Shown here one piece after another: positions 1-9,259 of a stretch of DNA of 64,000 nucleotides. The stretch is from assembly GCF_009933135.1 (NCBI RefSeq), contig NZ_MAEH01000006.1, forward strand, positions 50,904-114,903, read 5' to 3'. The notes beneath the pieces are model-generated. The model made no database searches. It worked only from the letters and a program-made list of their open reading frames with translations, and was not told the origin of the DNA. The first letter of the stretch is position 1, and every line of letters starts with the position of its first letter. The stretch is from Candidatus Enterococcus leclercqii (GTDB lineage Bacteria; Bacillota; Bacilli; Lactobacillales; Enterococcaceae). A program made the position numbers and the translations under genes.

Positions 1-194
1 CTCGCTTCTTAAAAGATACTTCTATTGTAGCATGAAACAAGTGCAAAACCACAGGAAAGGGACAGTCCGTGATGCCTTTTAGAAAAAAACAAACCCTTCT
101 TTCTTCATTTTCAGAAGCGCGGTTTGATTTCGTTTCGTTTCAGTTGTCTATTTCGACGAAAAACAGTAGTCTTTAAAAGAAAGCAGGTGGTTTT

Positions 195-1436
195 GTGAAA
201 GAACGGGTGACTTTATTCAGTGACGCCGTGATTGCAATCATTTTAACCGTCATGGTGGTTGAGTTTCCAGTCAAAGTCGTCAATGGTCACATCCAGTTAG
301 CCCCACTGTTCATGACGATTGGAATCTATTTTATCAGCTTTTGTTTTGTAGCTAATATCTGGTTCCAGACAGCGCAGCGTTTTAACAAAGTAACCGAGGT
401 TACCAACAAAGACTTGGTAATTTATTTGATGTCGTTGTTCCTCTTGTCGTTGGTTCCCAAAGCGACTGACGTTTTGATTGAAGAAACTTCACAATCTACA
501 CTGATGATGTACGGGGTCTTAACACTGTTTGTGGTCTTCTTGACTGAATTATTGCTGAATACATTGACTAAACAAGCTGTCCAGGAGAAACAAACACCAA
601 AAGAGGAAATTGACAACGTCCGCCGGCGAGGAATCGCCTTAATCGCCTCGCGAATCTTGCTGCTGATTGTTGGACTATTCTTTCCTCGATTCAGTCTCAT
701 CGTCTATATGATTTTGCCGGTACTGGATTTCCTTCAGAATGCTGTGGATCACGAAGAAACCGAATTTTTGCAGCAAATGGGCACCGATCAACGGGAGTTT
801 TATCAAGAGGACCCTCACCAAGTTTGGCAAAACAACTGGCAGAAATACGGAACCTTGTTGCGGACAGCTTTAGCCGGTCGCGGTGATGGTGCTGAAGATG
901 ATCCGTCGCAACAACAGGGTGAACGACCGGATTGGTGGCAAAGTTTTGACCGCAAATGGCAACAACGCTTGACTAGCGAGCAAGAACATCTGACTCAGCG
1001 TTTGAAATCAGCTACCGACGAAAATGAGATTGCCGCACTAAAAACGCAACTTCAACGTCTGGATGACGAACAAGAGGCCATCGACCACAAACTGTCAGCA
1101 ACGCAAGAGCGCTTCAAAAAGCGACAGGATCAGGAACAACAACGGCTCTGGCGTCATCTGCAGCCGATTCAAACTGAGATGACGGAACTGGAAACTGCAC
1201 TGCAGCAAGAAACTGATCCAAAAACGATTAAAAAGTTGAATAGTCAGCTCCAGAATGCTAAGAAAAAATACCAAGAAGAACTCTCCTCCAGTCAAGACCG
1301 TACACGGCAAAATGTTCAGCAGGCCCATGCCCGCTTGCTTAACATTTCCAAAAAGCACGGCCCTCGACCGAAAAAGACAACCGGGAAAAATATTTCCGGA
1401 GATACCTCTGCTACAGATTCGAATTCAAAGTCATAA
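195..1436 (+). CDS. TMEM175-like (DUF1211) membrane protein with long C-terminal coiled coil
   Basis: The GTG start at 195 follows an AGGTGG ribosome site. Residues 1-185 are strongly hydrophobic with several membrane segments and open with FSDAVIAIILTVMVVEF, the signature of the first helix of TMEM175/DUF1211 proteins, whose bacterial members form tetrameric potassium channels. Bacterial family members are usually about 200 residues. Here roughly 220 further residues follow, rich in Q, E, K and R with heptad-like spacing (about 245-390), predicted cytoplasmic coiled coil, ending in a basic tail. The membrane part supports an ion-channel role; the tail's function is unknown and could drive oligomerisation or gating. 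It is a single-gene unit ending at a bidirectional terminator. Confidence 0.75.
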   Translation: MKERVTLFSDAVIAIILTVMVVEFPVKVVNGHIQLAPLFMTIGIYFISFCFVANIWFQTAQRFNKVTEVTNKDLVIYLMSLFLLSLVPKATDVLIEETSQSTLMMYGVLTLFVVFLTELLLNTLTKQAVQEKQTPKEEIDNVRRRGIALIASRILLLIVGLFFPRFSLIVYMILPVLDFLQNAVDHEETEFLQQMGTDQREFYQEDPHQVWQNNWQKYGTLLRTALAGRGDGAEDDPSQQQGERPDWWQSFDRKWQQRLTSEQEHLTQRLKSATDENEIAALKTQLQRLDDEQEAIDHKLSATQERFKKRQDQEQQRLWRHLQPIQTEMTELETALQQETDPKTIKKLNSQLQNAKKKYQEELSSSQDRTRQNVQQAHARLLNISKKHGPRPKKTTGKNISGDTSATDSNSKS

Positions 1437-1440
1437 GATA

Positions 1441-1487
1441 ACAAAAAAAGCCGCCCCTCGAATATTCCATGAGAGCGACCTTTTTCG
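1441..1487. terminator. Bidirectional terminator between the TMEM175-like gene and the PBP gene
   Basis: An A-tract, an imperfect GC-rich inverted repeat (GCCGCCCCTC against GAGAGCGAC) and a T-tract lie between two convergent stop codons. The stem is imperfect, so the assignment is moderate. Confidence 0.5.
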
Positions 1488-1515
1488 TTATTTTTAGCTA
1501 AGTGATTGCTTAACT

Positions 1516-3681
1516 CTAGCGTCCATTTATTTTGTCCCAAAGCCCCCCGAAAAGCTCTTTGGTGCCTTCTTTGAGCTTGTGTCCGAAATCAGAAATGCCA
1601 TCTACGGCTTTTTCGCCGAAGTCTTCCACTTGTTTTTGCCAATCTGGTTTTTCCTGTTCTTCTTTGTACTCTTGGTAGTCCTCTGTCTTGACGACTTTGC
1701 CTTCAGTCTGATAGGCATCAACAACTGGAAAGGCGCCTTCCTTCACATAAGGGAGCACATTGGCTGCAACATTCCGGAAGACTTGTCCCACCCCTTGACC
1801 TGCAGCACTGGTAAGGTAATGATCCTTGCTGGTTTTTTCAAATCCGTACCAGCTGGCAATTACCACATTTGGCGTGTAACCAATAATCCATTGATCGTTG
1901 ACCAATTGTGCATCGAAATTGGTTTCGGTAGTACCGGTCTTACCAGCCATTGTGTAGCCGGGATTGGCCGCGGCGGCACTCCCGTTGGAGAAGGTACCCA
2001 GCAACATGCTGGTCATCTGATTAGAGGTTTCTTGAGAGATGATTCGCTTGCCGTTAGTCGTGTTGTCTACGATTACAGCGCCTTTTGAATCCACAATTTT
2101 ACGGATTAGATGGGGCTTGTAGTAAGTGCCCCCATTGGCAAATACAGCATAGGCCGCGGCCATGGTCATCGGTGATTCCCCTTTTTCCAGACCGCCTAGA
2201 CCAACGCCCCCCCAATACTTGTCTTTTTCACTCAATGAAAGACCGAATTCTTTGGTCTTTTTGAACCCTTTGTCCAGACCAATTTCGTGGAGCAGCCAAA
2301 CTGCCGGTACATTCAGACTGTTAGCAACAGCTTGATACATCGGAACCTCACCGGATTCAGAATAGGTGCCGCTGTAGTTTTTCACATCGTAAAAGTCCAG
2401 CTTCTGGTCTTTGAGCAGATCAGCAGGCTCATAGCCGGCTTCTAAAGCTGGCGTATAAACACCCAATGGCTTAATAGTAGACCCTGGTGAGCGGCGCATT
2501 TGTGTCGCAAAGTTAAACCCGCGATAAACATGTTCCCCCCGACGACCGACTAATGCCTGAACGCCGCCGCTATTAGGATCGATAGCAATCGTCGCTGACT
2601 GTGGCCGTTCCCCATCAGCCGTTTCGGGATCTGGAAAGACGTAATCTTGTGCATAGGTGTTTTCCATGGCCGACTGCATATTTTGGTCCAGCGAGGTATA
2701 AATTTTATACCCCTTATTCAAAATATCAGCTTCTTCCAGACCATAGTCATTGACCGCCTCGTCAATTAAAGCATCATAGTAAAATGGGTATTTATAGCCT
2801 TTATCCGACTGAGAGTACCCATCAGAAACATAGTCGCCAATATTGGCAGCAGCTGCTTGTTTTTCCTGTTCGCTGGTGATTTTCCCATTATCCGCCATCA
2901 CCGAAAGCACTGTATTTCGACGTTTATTCGCCCACTCGACACTGTCAATCGGGTTATAGATGTTCGGTCCTTTCAGCATTCCCGCCAGTGTCGCTGCCTG
3001 TGTGAGATTCACATCAGAAGCGTTGACACCGAAATATTTCAATGCCGCATCTTGCATCCCCCACACCCCGTTACCCATGTAGGAATTGTTTAGATACATT
3101 TCTAAAATCTGGTCTTTTGAGTATTTTTTTTCGATCTCAATAGCCAAAAACAGCTCCTTGGCTTTGCGGCTAAAAGTCTGATCGAGGTTGAGGTAGGCAT
3201 TTTTTGCCAACTGTTGGGTAATAGTGGAACCACCTCCACCGGAAGTATCCCCATTTTTCAGGACACGCAAAGCTGCACGGGCAATCCCCTTGATATCAAA
3301 GCCTCGATGATCGTAAAAACTACGGTCTTCTGTTGAAATTACAGCGTCTCTGATGAGGGGCGAAATCTTGTCCAAGGAAACATAAGTCCCTTTTTGTGAT
3401 AGCAACTTGCCGGCTTCCTCATCTTTATTGTCGTACACTACCGTAGAAGTTTTCATACTTTCTTCCAGACTACCCACGTCTACTTGCTTAGACAGATAAA
3501 AAAGATAGCTGGAGGTAATCAAAAATGCCAATAGCATAAACAAAAGTAAGATCTTATTGACATGGTACTGTTTCCAGACTCGCTTTCGAGCTCGGTGAAA
3601 ACGAACCAGATAAGGTTTTAGCCACTGCCAGAAATGCGCCAGTGCACCTTTGATCTTGGTCCATATTTGGTTAAAATCCAT
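1516..3681 (-). CDS. pbp2A: Class A penicillin-binding protein (PBP2a type)
   Basis: This is a bifunctional peptidoglycan synthase of 721 residues. A cytoplasmic N-terminus precedes one membrane anchor at about 43-62. The GT51 glycosyltransferase domain follows, with EDRSFYDHRG (catalytic Glu about 118) and GGSTITQQLAKN. The transpeptidase domain carries STIK (Ser about 401), SLN (455-457) and KTG (581-583). It polymerises lipid II and cross-links stem peptides on the outer face of the membrane. The C-terminal 80 residues are charged and lysine/glutamate-rich. The start is an ATG with AAAGGAAG eight bases upstream. Length and architecture fit the PBP2a subgroup of streptococci and enterococci rather than PBP1a or PBP1b; the class is certain, the subgroup is inferred. 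Confidence 0.88.
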   Translation of the reverse strand: MDFNQIWTKIKGALAHFWQWLKPYLVRFHRARKRVWKQYHVNKILLLFMLLAFLITSSYLFYLSKQVDVGSLEESMKTSTVVYDNKDEEAGKLLSQKGTYVSLDKISPLIRDAVISTEDRSFYDHRGFDIKGIARAALRVLKNGDTSGGGGSTITQQLAKNAYLNLDQTFSRKAKELFLAIEIEKKYSKDQILEMYLNNSYMGNGVWGMQDAALKYFGVNASDVNLTQAATLAGMLKGPNIYNPIDSVEWANKRRNTVLSVMADNGKITSEQEKQAAAANIGDYVSDGYSQSDKGYKYPFYYDALIDEAVNDYGLEEADILNKGYKIYTSLDQNMQSAMENTYAQDYVFPDPETADGERPQSATIAIDPNSGGVQALVGRRGEHVYRGFNFATQMRRSPGSTIKPLGVYTPALEAGYEPADLLKDQKLDFYDVKNYSGTYSESGEVPMYQAVANSLNVPAVWLLHEIGLDKGFKKTKEFGLSLSEKDKYWGGVGLGGLEKGESPMTMAAAYAVFANGGTYYKPHLIRKIVDSKGAVIVDNTTNGKRIISQETSNQMTSMLLGTFSNGSAAAANPGYTMAGKTGTTETNFDAQLVNDQWIIGYTPNVVIASWYGFEKTSKDHYLTSAAGQGVGQVFRNVAANVLPYVKEGAFPVVDAYQTEGKVVKTEDYQEYKEEQEKPDWQKQVEDFGEKAVDGISDFGHKLKEGTKELFGGLWDKINGR

Positions 3682-3985
3682 GGATTTGCTTCCTTTCTCG
3701 GTAATATTCCCTTATTAGACCGATCTTTGCTAAAAATGGTTTTCCTCAGAGGATTCAAAATAATTCCTTGTCTCTGAGTTACAAAATCGGACGAGGGCTT
3801 TGCGGCAACTTGAAATTGCGTTAGAATAATGGCTGATATGTTGCCAAATCAAAGTGTAGCACGATTTTTTGTTCCCAACATAGGACTTTGGTCTGATAGT
3901 GCTCCTGGTGACGATTTTGATAGGAGCCAAATGTACTCATAGCCGCTATTTTAGCATTGAAAAGCCGTAAAAGTGTCACTTTTTT

Positions 3986-4014
3986 CTTAAATAACTGTTA
4001 AAAATGCTATACTT
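3986..4014 (+). promoter_or_regulatory. Promoter of the RluA-type gene
   Basis: An extended -10 (TGCTATACT, hexamer 4009-4014) with a weak -35 (TCTTAA, 3986-3991) at 17 bp spacing precedes the RluA-type start by about 32 bp. The rest of the 3682-4046 gap, which also holds the upstream region of the PBP gene, shows nothing else convincing. Confidence 0.5.
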
Positions 4015-4046
4015 TTGCTAAAGAAAAATACAAGGAAGGAACCTTT

Positions 4047-4904
4047 ATGGAATATACCATCGATTTGCCCACTACCCAACCTGTACTTACGCTGCGGGAA
4101 CTATTGGAATCTCAGTGGCTTGTTCCCCGGAAAGTCCGGCATTTCCTGCGCGTCCGAAAAAATGTTCAGATCAACGGTGAAGCCGCACTGTTTCATCAGG
4201 AAGTTGGCCCCGGCGACCGCATTACACTACGTTTAGAAGAAGGTGACTATAACTATCAGCCGGTGGTAGCCGGAAACGCGGCAGCGATTCGCCCACTTTA
4301 TGAAGATGATCACCTGATTGTTGTGGATAAGCCCGCCGGCATCAAGACTCATCCCAATCAGCCGAAAGAAACAGGGACCCTTTTCAACGACCTGGCAGCT
4401 TATTTGAAGCAAAAAGATCAACAACCCTATGTCGTCCATCGGCTAGATAAAGAAACGTCCGGTGCGATTCTTTTTGCTAAAAACCCGTTAGTCTTACCTA
4501 TCTTAGGGCGACTCTTGGAAGAAAAACAGATTTACCGTCGCTATCAAGCCGTAGTGGAAGGTCCTATTACAAAAGATTTGACCATCACCAAGAAAATCGG
4601 CCGTGATCGCCATGATCGCCGGAAACGGGTCATTGATGAACGCGGTGGACAAGTGGCAGTCACCCACATTAACGTCTCTGCCCATACGCAAAAAGAGAGC
4701 CGGATCTTCTGTGTACTTGATACCGGTCGTACCCATCAAATTCGTGTTCACCTTGCCTCAATCGGCCATCCTATCGTCGGGGATCCGCTGTATAATCGGC
4801 GACAATCTGGTGATCGTCTGCAGCTGCATGCGTACCAACTCATTTTGAAACATCCTTTCACCGAGCAAAGGCTTGAATTGACAGCAGCTCCTGGATTATG
4901 GTGA
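4047..4904 (+). CDS. RluA-family pseudouridine synthase
   Basis: This 285-residue protein isomerises specific uridines in rRNA or tRNA to pseudouridine. The catalytic motif HRLDKETSG lies at 131-139 with Asp134 as the catalytic aspartate, preceded by VVDKPAGIKTHP and followed by GRTHQIRVHLASIGHPIVGD, all typical of RluA/RluD proteins. The N-terminal 70 residues resemble an S4-like RNA-binding segment. The ATG start has AAGGAAGGA upstream. Which of the RluA/RluD paralogues this is, and its target nucleotide, cannot be decided from sequence. It is monocistronic. Confidence 0.88.
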   Translation: MEYTIDLPTTQPVLTLRELLESQWLVPRKVRHFLRVRKNVQINGEAALFHQEVGPGDRITLRLEEGDYNYQPVVAGNAAAIRPLYEDDHLIVVDKPAGIKTHPNQPKETGTLFNDLAAYLKQKDQQPYVVHRLDKETSGAILFAKNPLVLPILGRLLEEKQIYRRYQAVVEGPITKDLTITKKIGRDRHDRRKRVIDERGGQVAVTHINVSAHTQKESRIFCVLDTGRTHQIRVHLASIGHPIVGDPLYNRRQSGDRLQLHAYQLILKHPFTEQRLELTAAPGLW

Positions 4905-5169
4905 GCACCGGGTCTTTTTGACAGGTGGTGTCTGAATCGCTAAAATTGCGAATCTTTCTGCCGGCAAGAATTCTACCAGCGGCCACTTTTAGCTAGCCAT
5001 CAATGACAACCCGTGGCTTCAGCGAGCGACCATAACGCTACAACAAGCGCTGTGACACAAATCATTTTTAAATGGTAACCGGCGGACATTTCAATCGATT
5101 AAACAAAGAAGCTCCACCAAAAAGACGTGCGATAGTTGTTGTATATAAGTTTCTGCAAGAAAACTAGCC
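4905..5169. other. Intergenic stretch without recognised content
   Basis: This 265 bp segment lies after the RluA-type stop. No plausible reading frame with a ribosome site, clear terminator or RNA motif was found. The remainder of the gap is occupied by repeat copy A and the ROK terminator. Confidence 0.5.
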
Positions 5170-5300
5170 CTATTTACAAAGAGAAGTGAATGACGCTGAC
5201 TTAAGCGTGATGAAAGCAAGGAAAGTCTGTATTTGAAATTTTTAACAAGTAAAAGAGAAGGCACTTCCACAGTTTTTTTATGGAAGTGTCTTCTCTTTAT
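5170..5300 (-). repeat. Dispersed hairpin repeat, copy A
   Basis: On the minus strand this is a hairpin (arms 5281-5298 and 5251-5269, loop 5270-5280, one G-T wobble) followed by a conserved tail containing TTGTTAAAAATTTCAAA and a distal CGTCATTCACTT box. Hairpin and tail match the repeats at about 30.1 kb and 56.1 kb. It lies between the convergent RluA-type and ROK genes. It may act as a terminator for the RluA-type gene, but the conserved tail is not needed for that. Confidence 0.75.
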
Positions 5301-5411
5301 TATAATGCAAACTTCTCAGTAGCTGATAGCGCTGAAAAAAATGCCTTTTGGAAGTTTCCCTCAATATTTCCCTCGCAAAAACGCCTGCAGGACAATCCCT
5401 TAAAATAGCAA

Positions 5412-5455
5412 AAGACCCACAGAGTGCTGGACATGCCGCAAACTCTGTGGGTCTT
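5412..5455 (-). terminator. Terminator of the mannosidase/ROK operon
   Basis: A perfect 14-bp inverted repeat (AAGACCCACAGAGT against its complement) with a 16-nt loop lies just downstream of the ROK stop codon. The downstream T-tract on the minus strand is broken. Confidence 0.75.
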
Positions 5456-5464
5456 CTTTATTTA

Positions 5465-6337
5465 TTATTGTTCTGCCAATGCGTCTGCTGCCAGCAATAA
5501 ACAGCCGGTAATGCCACTTTCATTAGGCAATGCCCAACGAACGATATATTCACTGGCTTCCGGAGTTTCCATGTAGCCGTTCATCTGATTGACAAACTGT
5601 TGACGAATCTTCAACAGCAGGTGGTCTTGATTCATTACGCCGCCACCCAAAATCATGATTTCAGGACCAAATGTTAATGCATAGGTCATCAATGCCTGAC
5701 CGATATAATAGGCTTGAATATCCCAGATTGGATGGTCTTCCGGCAAATCCTGGCCTTTGATTCCCGTACGCGCTTCCAATGACGGGCCTGCTGCTAAGCC
5801 TTCCAGACAGTCTTTGTGGAAAGGACACGTGCCTTCGTAGCGATCGTCAGGGTGGCGTTTGACATGGATATGCCCGGTTTCTGGATGTGAGATGCCAGAG
5901 AATACTTTGCCGTCAATGACGACTCCGCCGCCAATCCCCGTGCCGACTGTCAGATACAGACAGCTGCTCTTTCCTTGCGCCGCACCTTTTTTCAGTTCAC
6001 CGTATGCCGCTGCATTCACGTCGGTAGTCCAAGCAAAAGGAATCGTCGGATAATGCTCTTTCATATTGCCGAGAAAATCATATTGTGCCCAGCCTTTTTT
6101 CGGTGTTGCCAAGACATAGCCATAGCTGTCCTTTTTAGGATCAATGCCGATAGGACCGAATGAGCCGATCCCCATTGCCGCAATCTCAAATTGATCAAAA
6201 AAGGCAAAGACATTTTCCAGTGTTTCTTCTGGTGTCGTGGTGGGAATACTCGTTCTTTCCACAATGTTGAAGTTTTCATCACTAACCGCCAAGACGAATT
6301 TCGTCCCGCCAGCTTCGATACCGCCGTAATAAGTCAT
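5465..6337 (-). CDS. ROK-family sugar kinase (fructokinase/mannokinase type)
   Basis: This roughly 290-residue ATP-dependent hexose kinase has the N-terminal phosphate motif EAGGTKF, TDVNAAAYGE with the predicted catalytic Asp at about 107, TVGTGIGGG, and the ROK zinc site built from His157, Cys172, His175 and Cys178. The zinc motif spacing resembles ScrK/GmuE fructokinases. It is the last gene after GH125 and GH38, so its likely job is to phosphorylate mannose (or derived fructose) released from host glycans; streptococcal N-glycan loci also pair a ROK gene with GH38, GH125 and GH92. ATG at 6337 is chosen; a GTG one codon upstream (6340) is an alternative, and the ribosome site is weak for both. 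Confidence 0.85.
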   Translation of the reverse strand: MTYYGGIEAGGTKFVLAVSDENFNIVERTSIPTTTPEETLENVFAFFDQFEIAAMGIGSFGPIGIDPKKDSYGYVLATPKKGWAQYDFLGNMKEHYPTIPFAWTTDVNAAAYGELKKGAAQGKSSCLYLTVGTGIGGGVVIDGKVFSGISHPETGHIHVKRHPDDRYEGTCPFHKDCLEGLAAGPSLEARTGIKGQDLPEDHPIWDIQAYYIGQALMTYALTFGPEIMILGGGVMNQDHLLLKIRQQFVNQMNGYMETPEASEYIVRWALPNESGITGCLLLAADALAEQ

Positions 6338-6477
6338 CACGTTTCACGCTCGCTTTCATTTGGTAGTCGGCAGATCCTGATTGTACTGCCGGTCGAACAA
6401 AACAAAGCCGTGCTGCCCGCAAAGCTCCGCCGCTGGAAAAATTTCCAACCCACTGAGACAGCAGACAGCACCGTTTT

Positions 6478-9159
6478 TTATTCTACGATACCGACTGTCC
6501 GGATTTCGTAAGGATTCAAAACATCAAGAACGGTGTCTGCTTGTTCTTCCTCCAGTAAGTTTAACAGATGCAACTCTTTGGCACCATCCTTCTTGACAGA
6601 AATCGGTGTCGTTTCAGCCGCCAGATTGTAGCCTCGCAAAACTGCAATCTCATCTTCCCGGCGACGTTTCAAAGCAGTAATCGCAAAAGTTGCTCCTTCA
6701 ACAGCCACATAGGTTTTAACCGCTGGCAGCTGACCTTCGTGGCGGCCAGTTTGTCGGGCAGTTAGCGGTACTTGCAAGGCTTGTGCCCGCTTGTAAGTTT
6801 CGTAACGAGTCTCAGGAGCACCGTGGAATGCAATCCCGTAATTGAACGTATGGCGACCCAAGCACTGCGCTTCTGGTGTCGCAAACCAACCCCAGTCACC
6901 TAATTCACCCGTACAACGCAACAGTGTCAAGGCAATGGTATCCTCTACGATTTCATATTCATTCAATCCATAGTTGTTCACTGTCACACCGAAATTGTCA
7001 TCGTGCAAATTGACAAATGCGTGTTGATGCTGCGGATTGGTTGGGTTTTGCCAGTGGGAAGATACTTTGTTTGGTCGAGTCACCGCTTCAAAAATGCTGT
7101 CAGCTTCATGGGTATTGACAGCTAAAGTCGTTGGGAACAAGGCCCGCAGGCGATGGTCTTTGGCTTGATTGTCCACTGTTGTTTCAAACTGCACATCAGC
7201 ATTTTGACGATCAATTGTGATCAGTGTTTCGATAGTGAAAGGAATCAGTTGTTCAGATCGGCCTGCTTTACGGAAACGGAAATCAATGACAGCCTTTTGT
7301 TCTTCTTCCAACAGGTGATCAGCTGACGCTGGAATCATCATTTGGCTGCTCAAACGAACTACACCCCGCAGGTCACTGTTTTCCACAATCTCTACCGTGT
7401 GAGGAAAATCAGTTGACAACAGTGCTTTGTCCCCTTCTGGCGCTTTAAAAATATACTCATTCGCGATATCCCCGATATTTTCAAAGACCAACAAGCCGTC
7501 CAACTGACGAGCCAGCTTTTTGTCCAGTACAGACAAGGAACCATCTGCTTTGATCTCAGCTTTGACAAATTCATTTTCCAGGATACGGCCGTCAGCTTTC
7601 ACCAAAGCATCCCCCGCAGTCCGAGCCGGTCCTTCTACCAATGCAAAAGTTTCCCAGCTAAAAGGCGCCAACTCACTGACTTCAACCGCCACATTCACGA
7701 AGCGTTCCATATAAGGAATCCGGAAACGATCTTTTGGCAGATCATAATCAAAATGAACGTCTTCCGCACTGATTTCAGCTGCAACGACTTCCCCTTTTTG
7801 ATTGACTACATGGTAAGTTTTCGGTGCCAGTTCTTTCAAGGCTTTGTACAAACGTCCTGGTACGCCTTCAGCAAAGGTCTTGCGCTCCAATTCGACTTCC
7901 AAAGTAGCCAAGCCACTGCGGACAGTGCCCCCTGTATTGAAGACGACAAATGGTTTGCTGCCTTCAGGAAAAGCGCTTGTATCAATTGCAGCAGTTAATT
8001 GCGCTGCCGCTTCGTCTGCAACATATTTACCGACTTCGTTTGCTTTTTCAAAACGAGGCATCATTTCCCGGTGAACTTCATCGACAGAACAGCCGCAGAT
8101 ACTGTCATGAGGATGGTTTTGCATCAAGGTTTTCCAAGCATAGTCCAATTGATCATGAGGGTAAGTTCCCGTCACTTCATAAGCCATTGTAGCTAATGGT
8201 TCTGCAATATTTTCCAATTGGCGGGAAACCCGGGTATTCCATTGTTTCAAATACACACGAGAAGATGCCGTATTAGCCAATGTATACCAACCATCTGTTT
8301 CTTGGCTGGTTAATTCGCCATACATCGTTCCCAAATCCTCTGGCAGATCATTTTCTACTGCATCCAAGTATTCCATAAAGCTGGAGTGGACAAATTCATA
8401 GTCTGGGAACAATTGGTTAGCCAATGCAATCGCTTTGGTCACATCTTTTTGAACCGGTTGGTGGTCCACCCCGTTCATCATCAACAGATTACCGGTAGAT
8501 GCAAATTTTTCAGCATCCGCCAATTTTTGGTTCCAGAATTTTTTCGCCGCTTCTTCTTCAGCAGGAATTTCGTTGCCGTTTGAATACCAGTTGGCAAACA
8601 ACAGGCCAAAGATCTGGCTCTTGTCAGGGCCTTCCCAATTCATCTCAGAATATTGTGAAGTGAACTTATCATCTTCCAAGACTTCATTATCAAATCCGAT
8701 TGGCTTCACACCACGACCGTATGCCGCCGCCTTCAAATTGGCTTGTAACATCATTTGTGGTGTTTGCCCCATATTTCCGAAGGTATCTGGGAAGTAGCCT
8801 AATGCTACCGGTGTGCCCCATTTTTTGGATTCTTGCATGCCGATCAACATGTTGCGGGTGTTGGATTCTGAGCTGGTCAAAAAATCATCCTGCAAAATGT
8901 AGAATGGGCCAATTTGCAATTTGCCTTCGTCAATTGCTTTTTGGACAGCTGCCCGTTTTTCAGGACGAACTTGCAGATAGTCGTCTAAAATGATGGTTTG
9001 TCCATCCAGATGGAAGCTGTGGAAATTTGGATCTGTTTCAAAGAGTTCCAACAGATCATCCATCAGTTCGACCAAACGCATATGATGCTGTTCGTAAGCC
9101 ATATACCATTCCCGATCCCAGTGACTGTGGGAGATGATGAAAACTTTTTTCTTAGTCAT
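6478..9159 (-). CDS. GH38 alpha-mannosidase
   Basis: This 893-residue intracellular glycosidase has no signal peptide. The GH38 zinc-binding start HSHWDREW lies at 11-18 (His13 and Asp15 ligands), DGQ at 52-54, the nucleophile region YFPDTFGNMGQ places Asp125 as nucleophile and metal ligand, and NHPHDSICGC (348-356) supplies the remaining histidine. The GH38 middle and C-terminal beta domains follow at about 375-890. Bacterial homologues hydrolyse alpha-1,3-mannosidic links of high-mannose N-glycan fragments. It sits 100 bp downstream of GH125 in the same direction and 140 bp before the ROK gene, so all three are probably co-transcribed. The ATG has AAGGGGA upstream. Confidence 0.95.
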   Translation of the reverse strand: MTKKKVFIISHSHWDREWYMAYEQHHMRLVELMDDLLELFETDPNFHSFHLDGQTIILDDYLQVRPEKRAAVQKAIDEGKLQIGPFYILQDDFLTSSESNTRNMLIGMQESKKWGTPVALGYFPDTFGNMGQTPQMMLQANLKAAAYGRGVKPIGFDNEVLEDDKFTSQYSEMNWEGPDKSQIFGLLFANWYSNGNEIPAEEEAAKKFWNQKLADAEKFASTGNLLMMNGVDHQPVQKDVTKAIALANQLFPDYEFVHSSFMEYLDAVENDLPEDLGTMYGELTSQETDGWYTLANTASSRVYLKQWNTRVSRQLENIAEPLATMAYEVTGTYPHDQLDYAWKTLMQNHPHDSICGCSVDEVHREMMPRFEKANEVGKYVADEAAAQLTAAIDTSAFPEGSKPFVVFNTGGTVRSGLATLEVELERKTFAEGVPGRLYKALKELAPKTYHVVNQKGEVVAAEISAEDVHFDYDLPKDRFRIPYMERFVNVAVEVSELAPFSWETFALVEGPARTAGDALVKADGRILENEFVKAEIKADGSLSVLDKKLARQLDGLLVFENIGDIANEYIFKAPEGDKALLSTDFPHTVEIVENSDLRGVVRLSSQMMIPASADHLLEEEQKAVIDFRFRKAGRSEQLIPFTIETLITIDRQNADVQFETTVDNQAKDHRLRALFPTTLAVNTHEADSIFEAVTRPNKVSSHWQNPTNPQHQHAFVNLHDDNFGVTVNNYGLNEYEIVEDTIALTLLRCTGELGDWGWFATPEAQCLGRHTFNYGIAFHGAPETRYETYKRAQALQVPLTARQTGRHEGQLPAVKTYVAVEGATFAITALKRRREDEIAVLRGYNLAAETTPISVKKDGAKELHLLNLLEEEQADTVLDVLNPYEIRTVGIVE

Positions 9160-9259
9160 TGCTCTTTTCCCCTTATCTTGTCTTGTTCATTCATTATCAG
9201 CGGCAGCTACCCCGAAGCTTTCGTAAAAAGGCCCAGAGCAGCTATCCTAGTTCACTTGT

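Noticed and set aside
6037..6337. ROK protein as a LacI/NagC-like repressor
   Set aside because: There is no N-terminal helix-turn-helix; the protein starts directly with the kinase phosphate motif.
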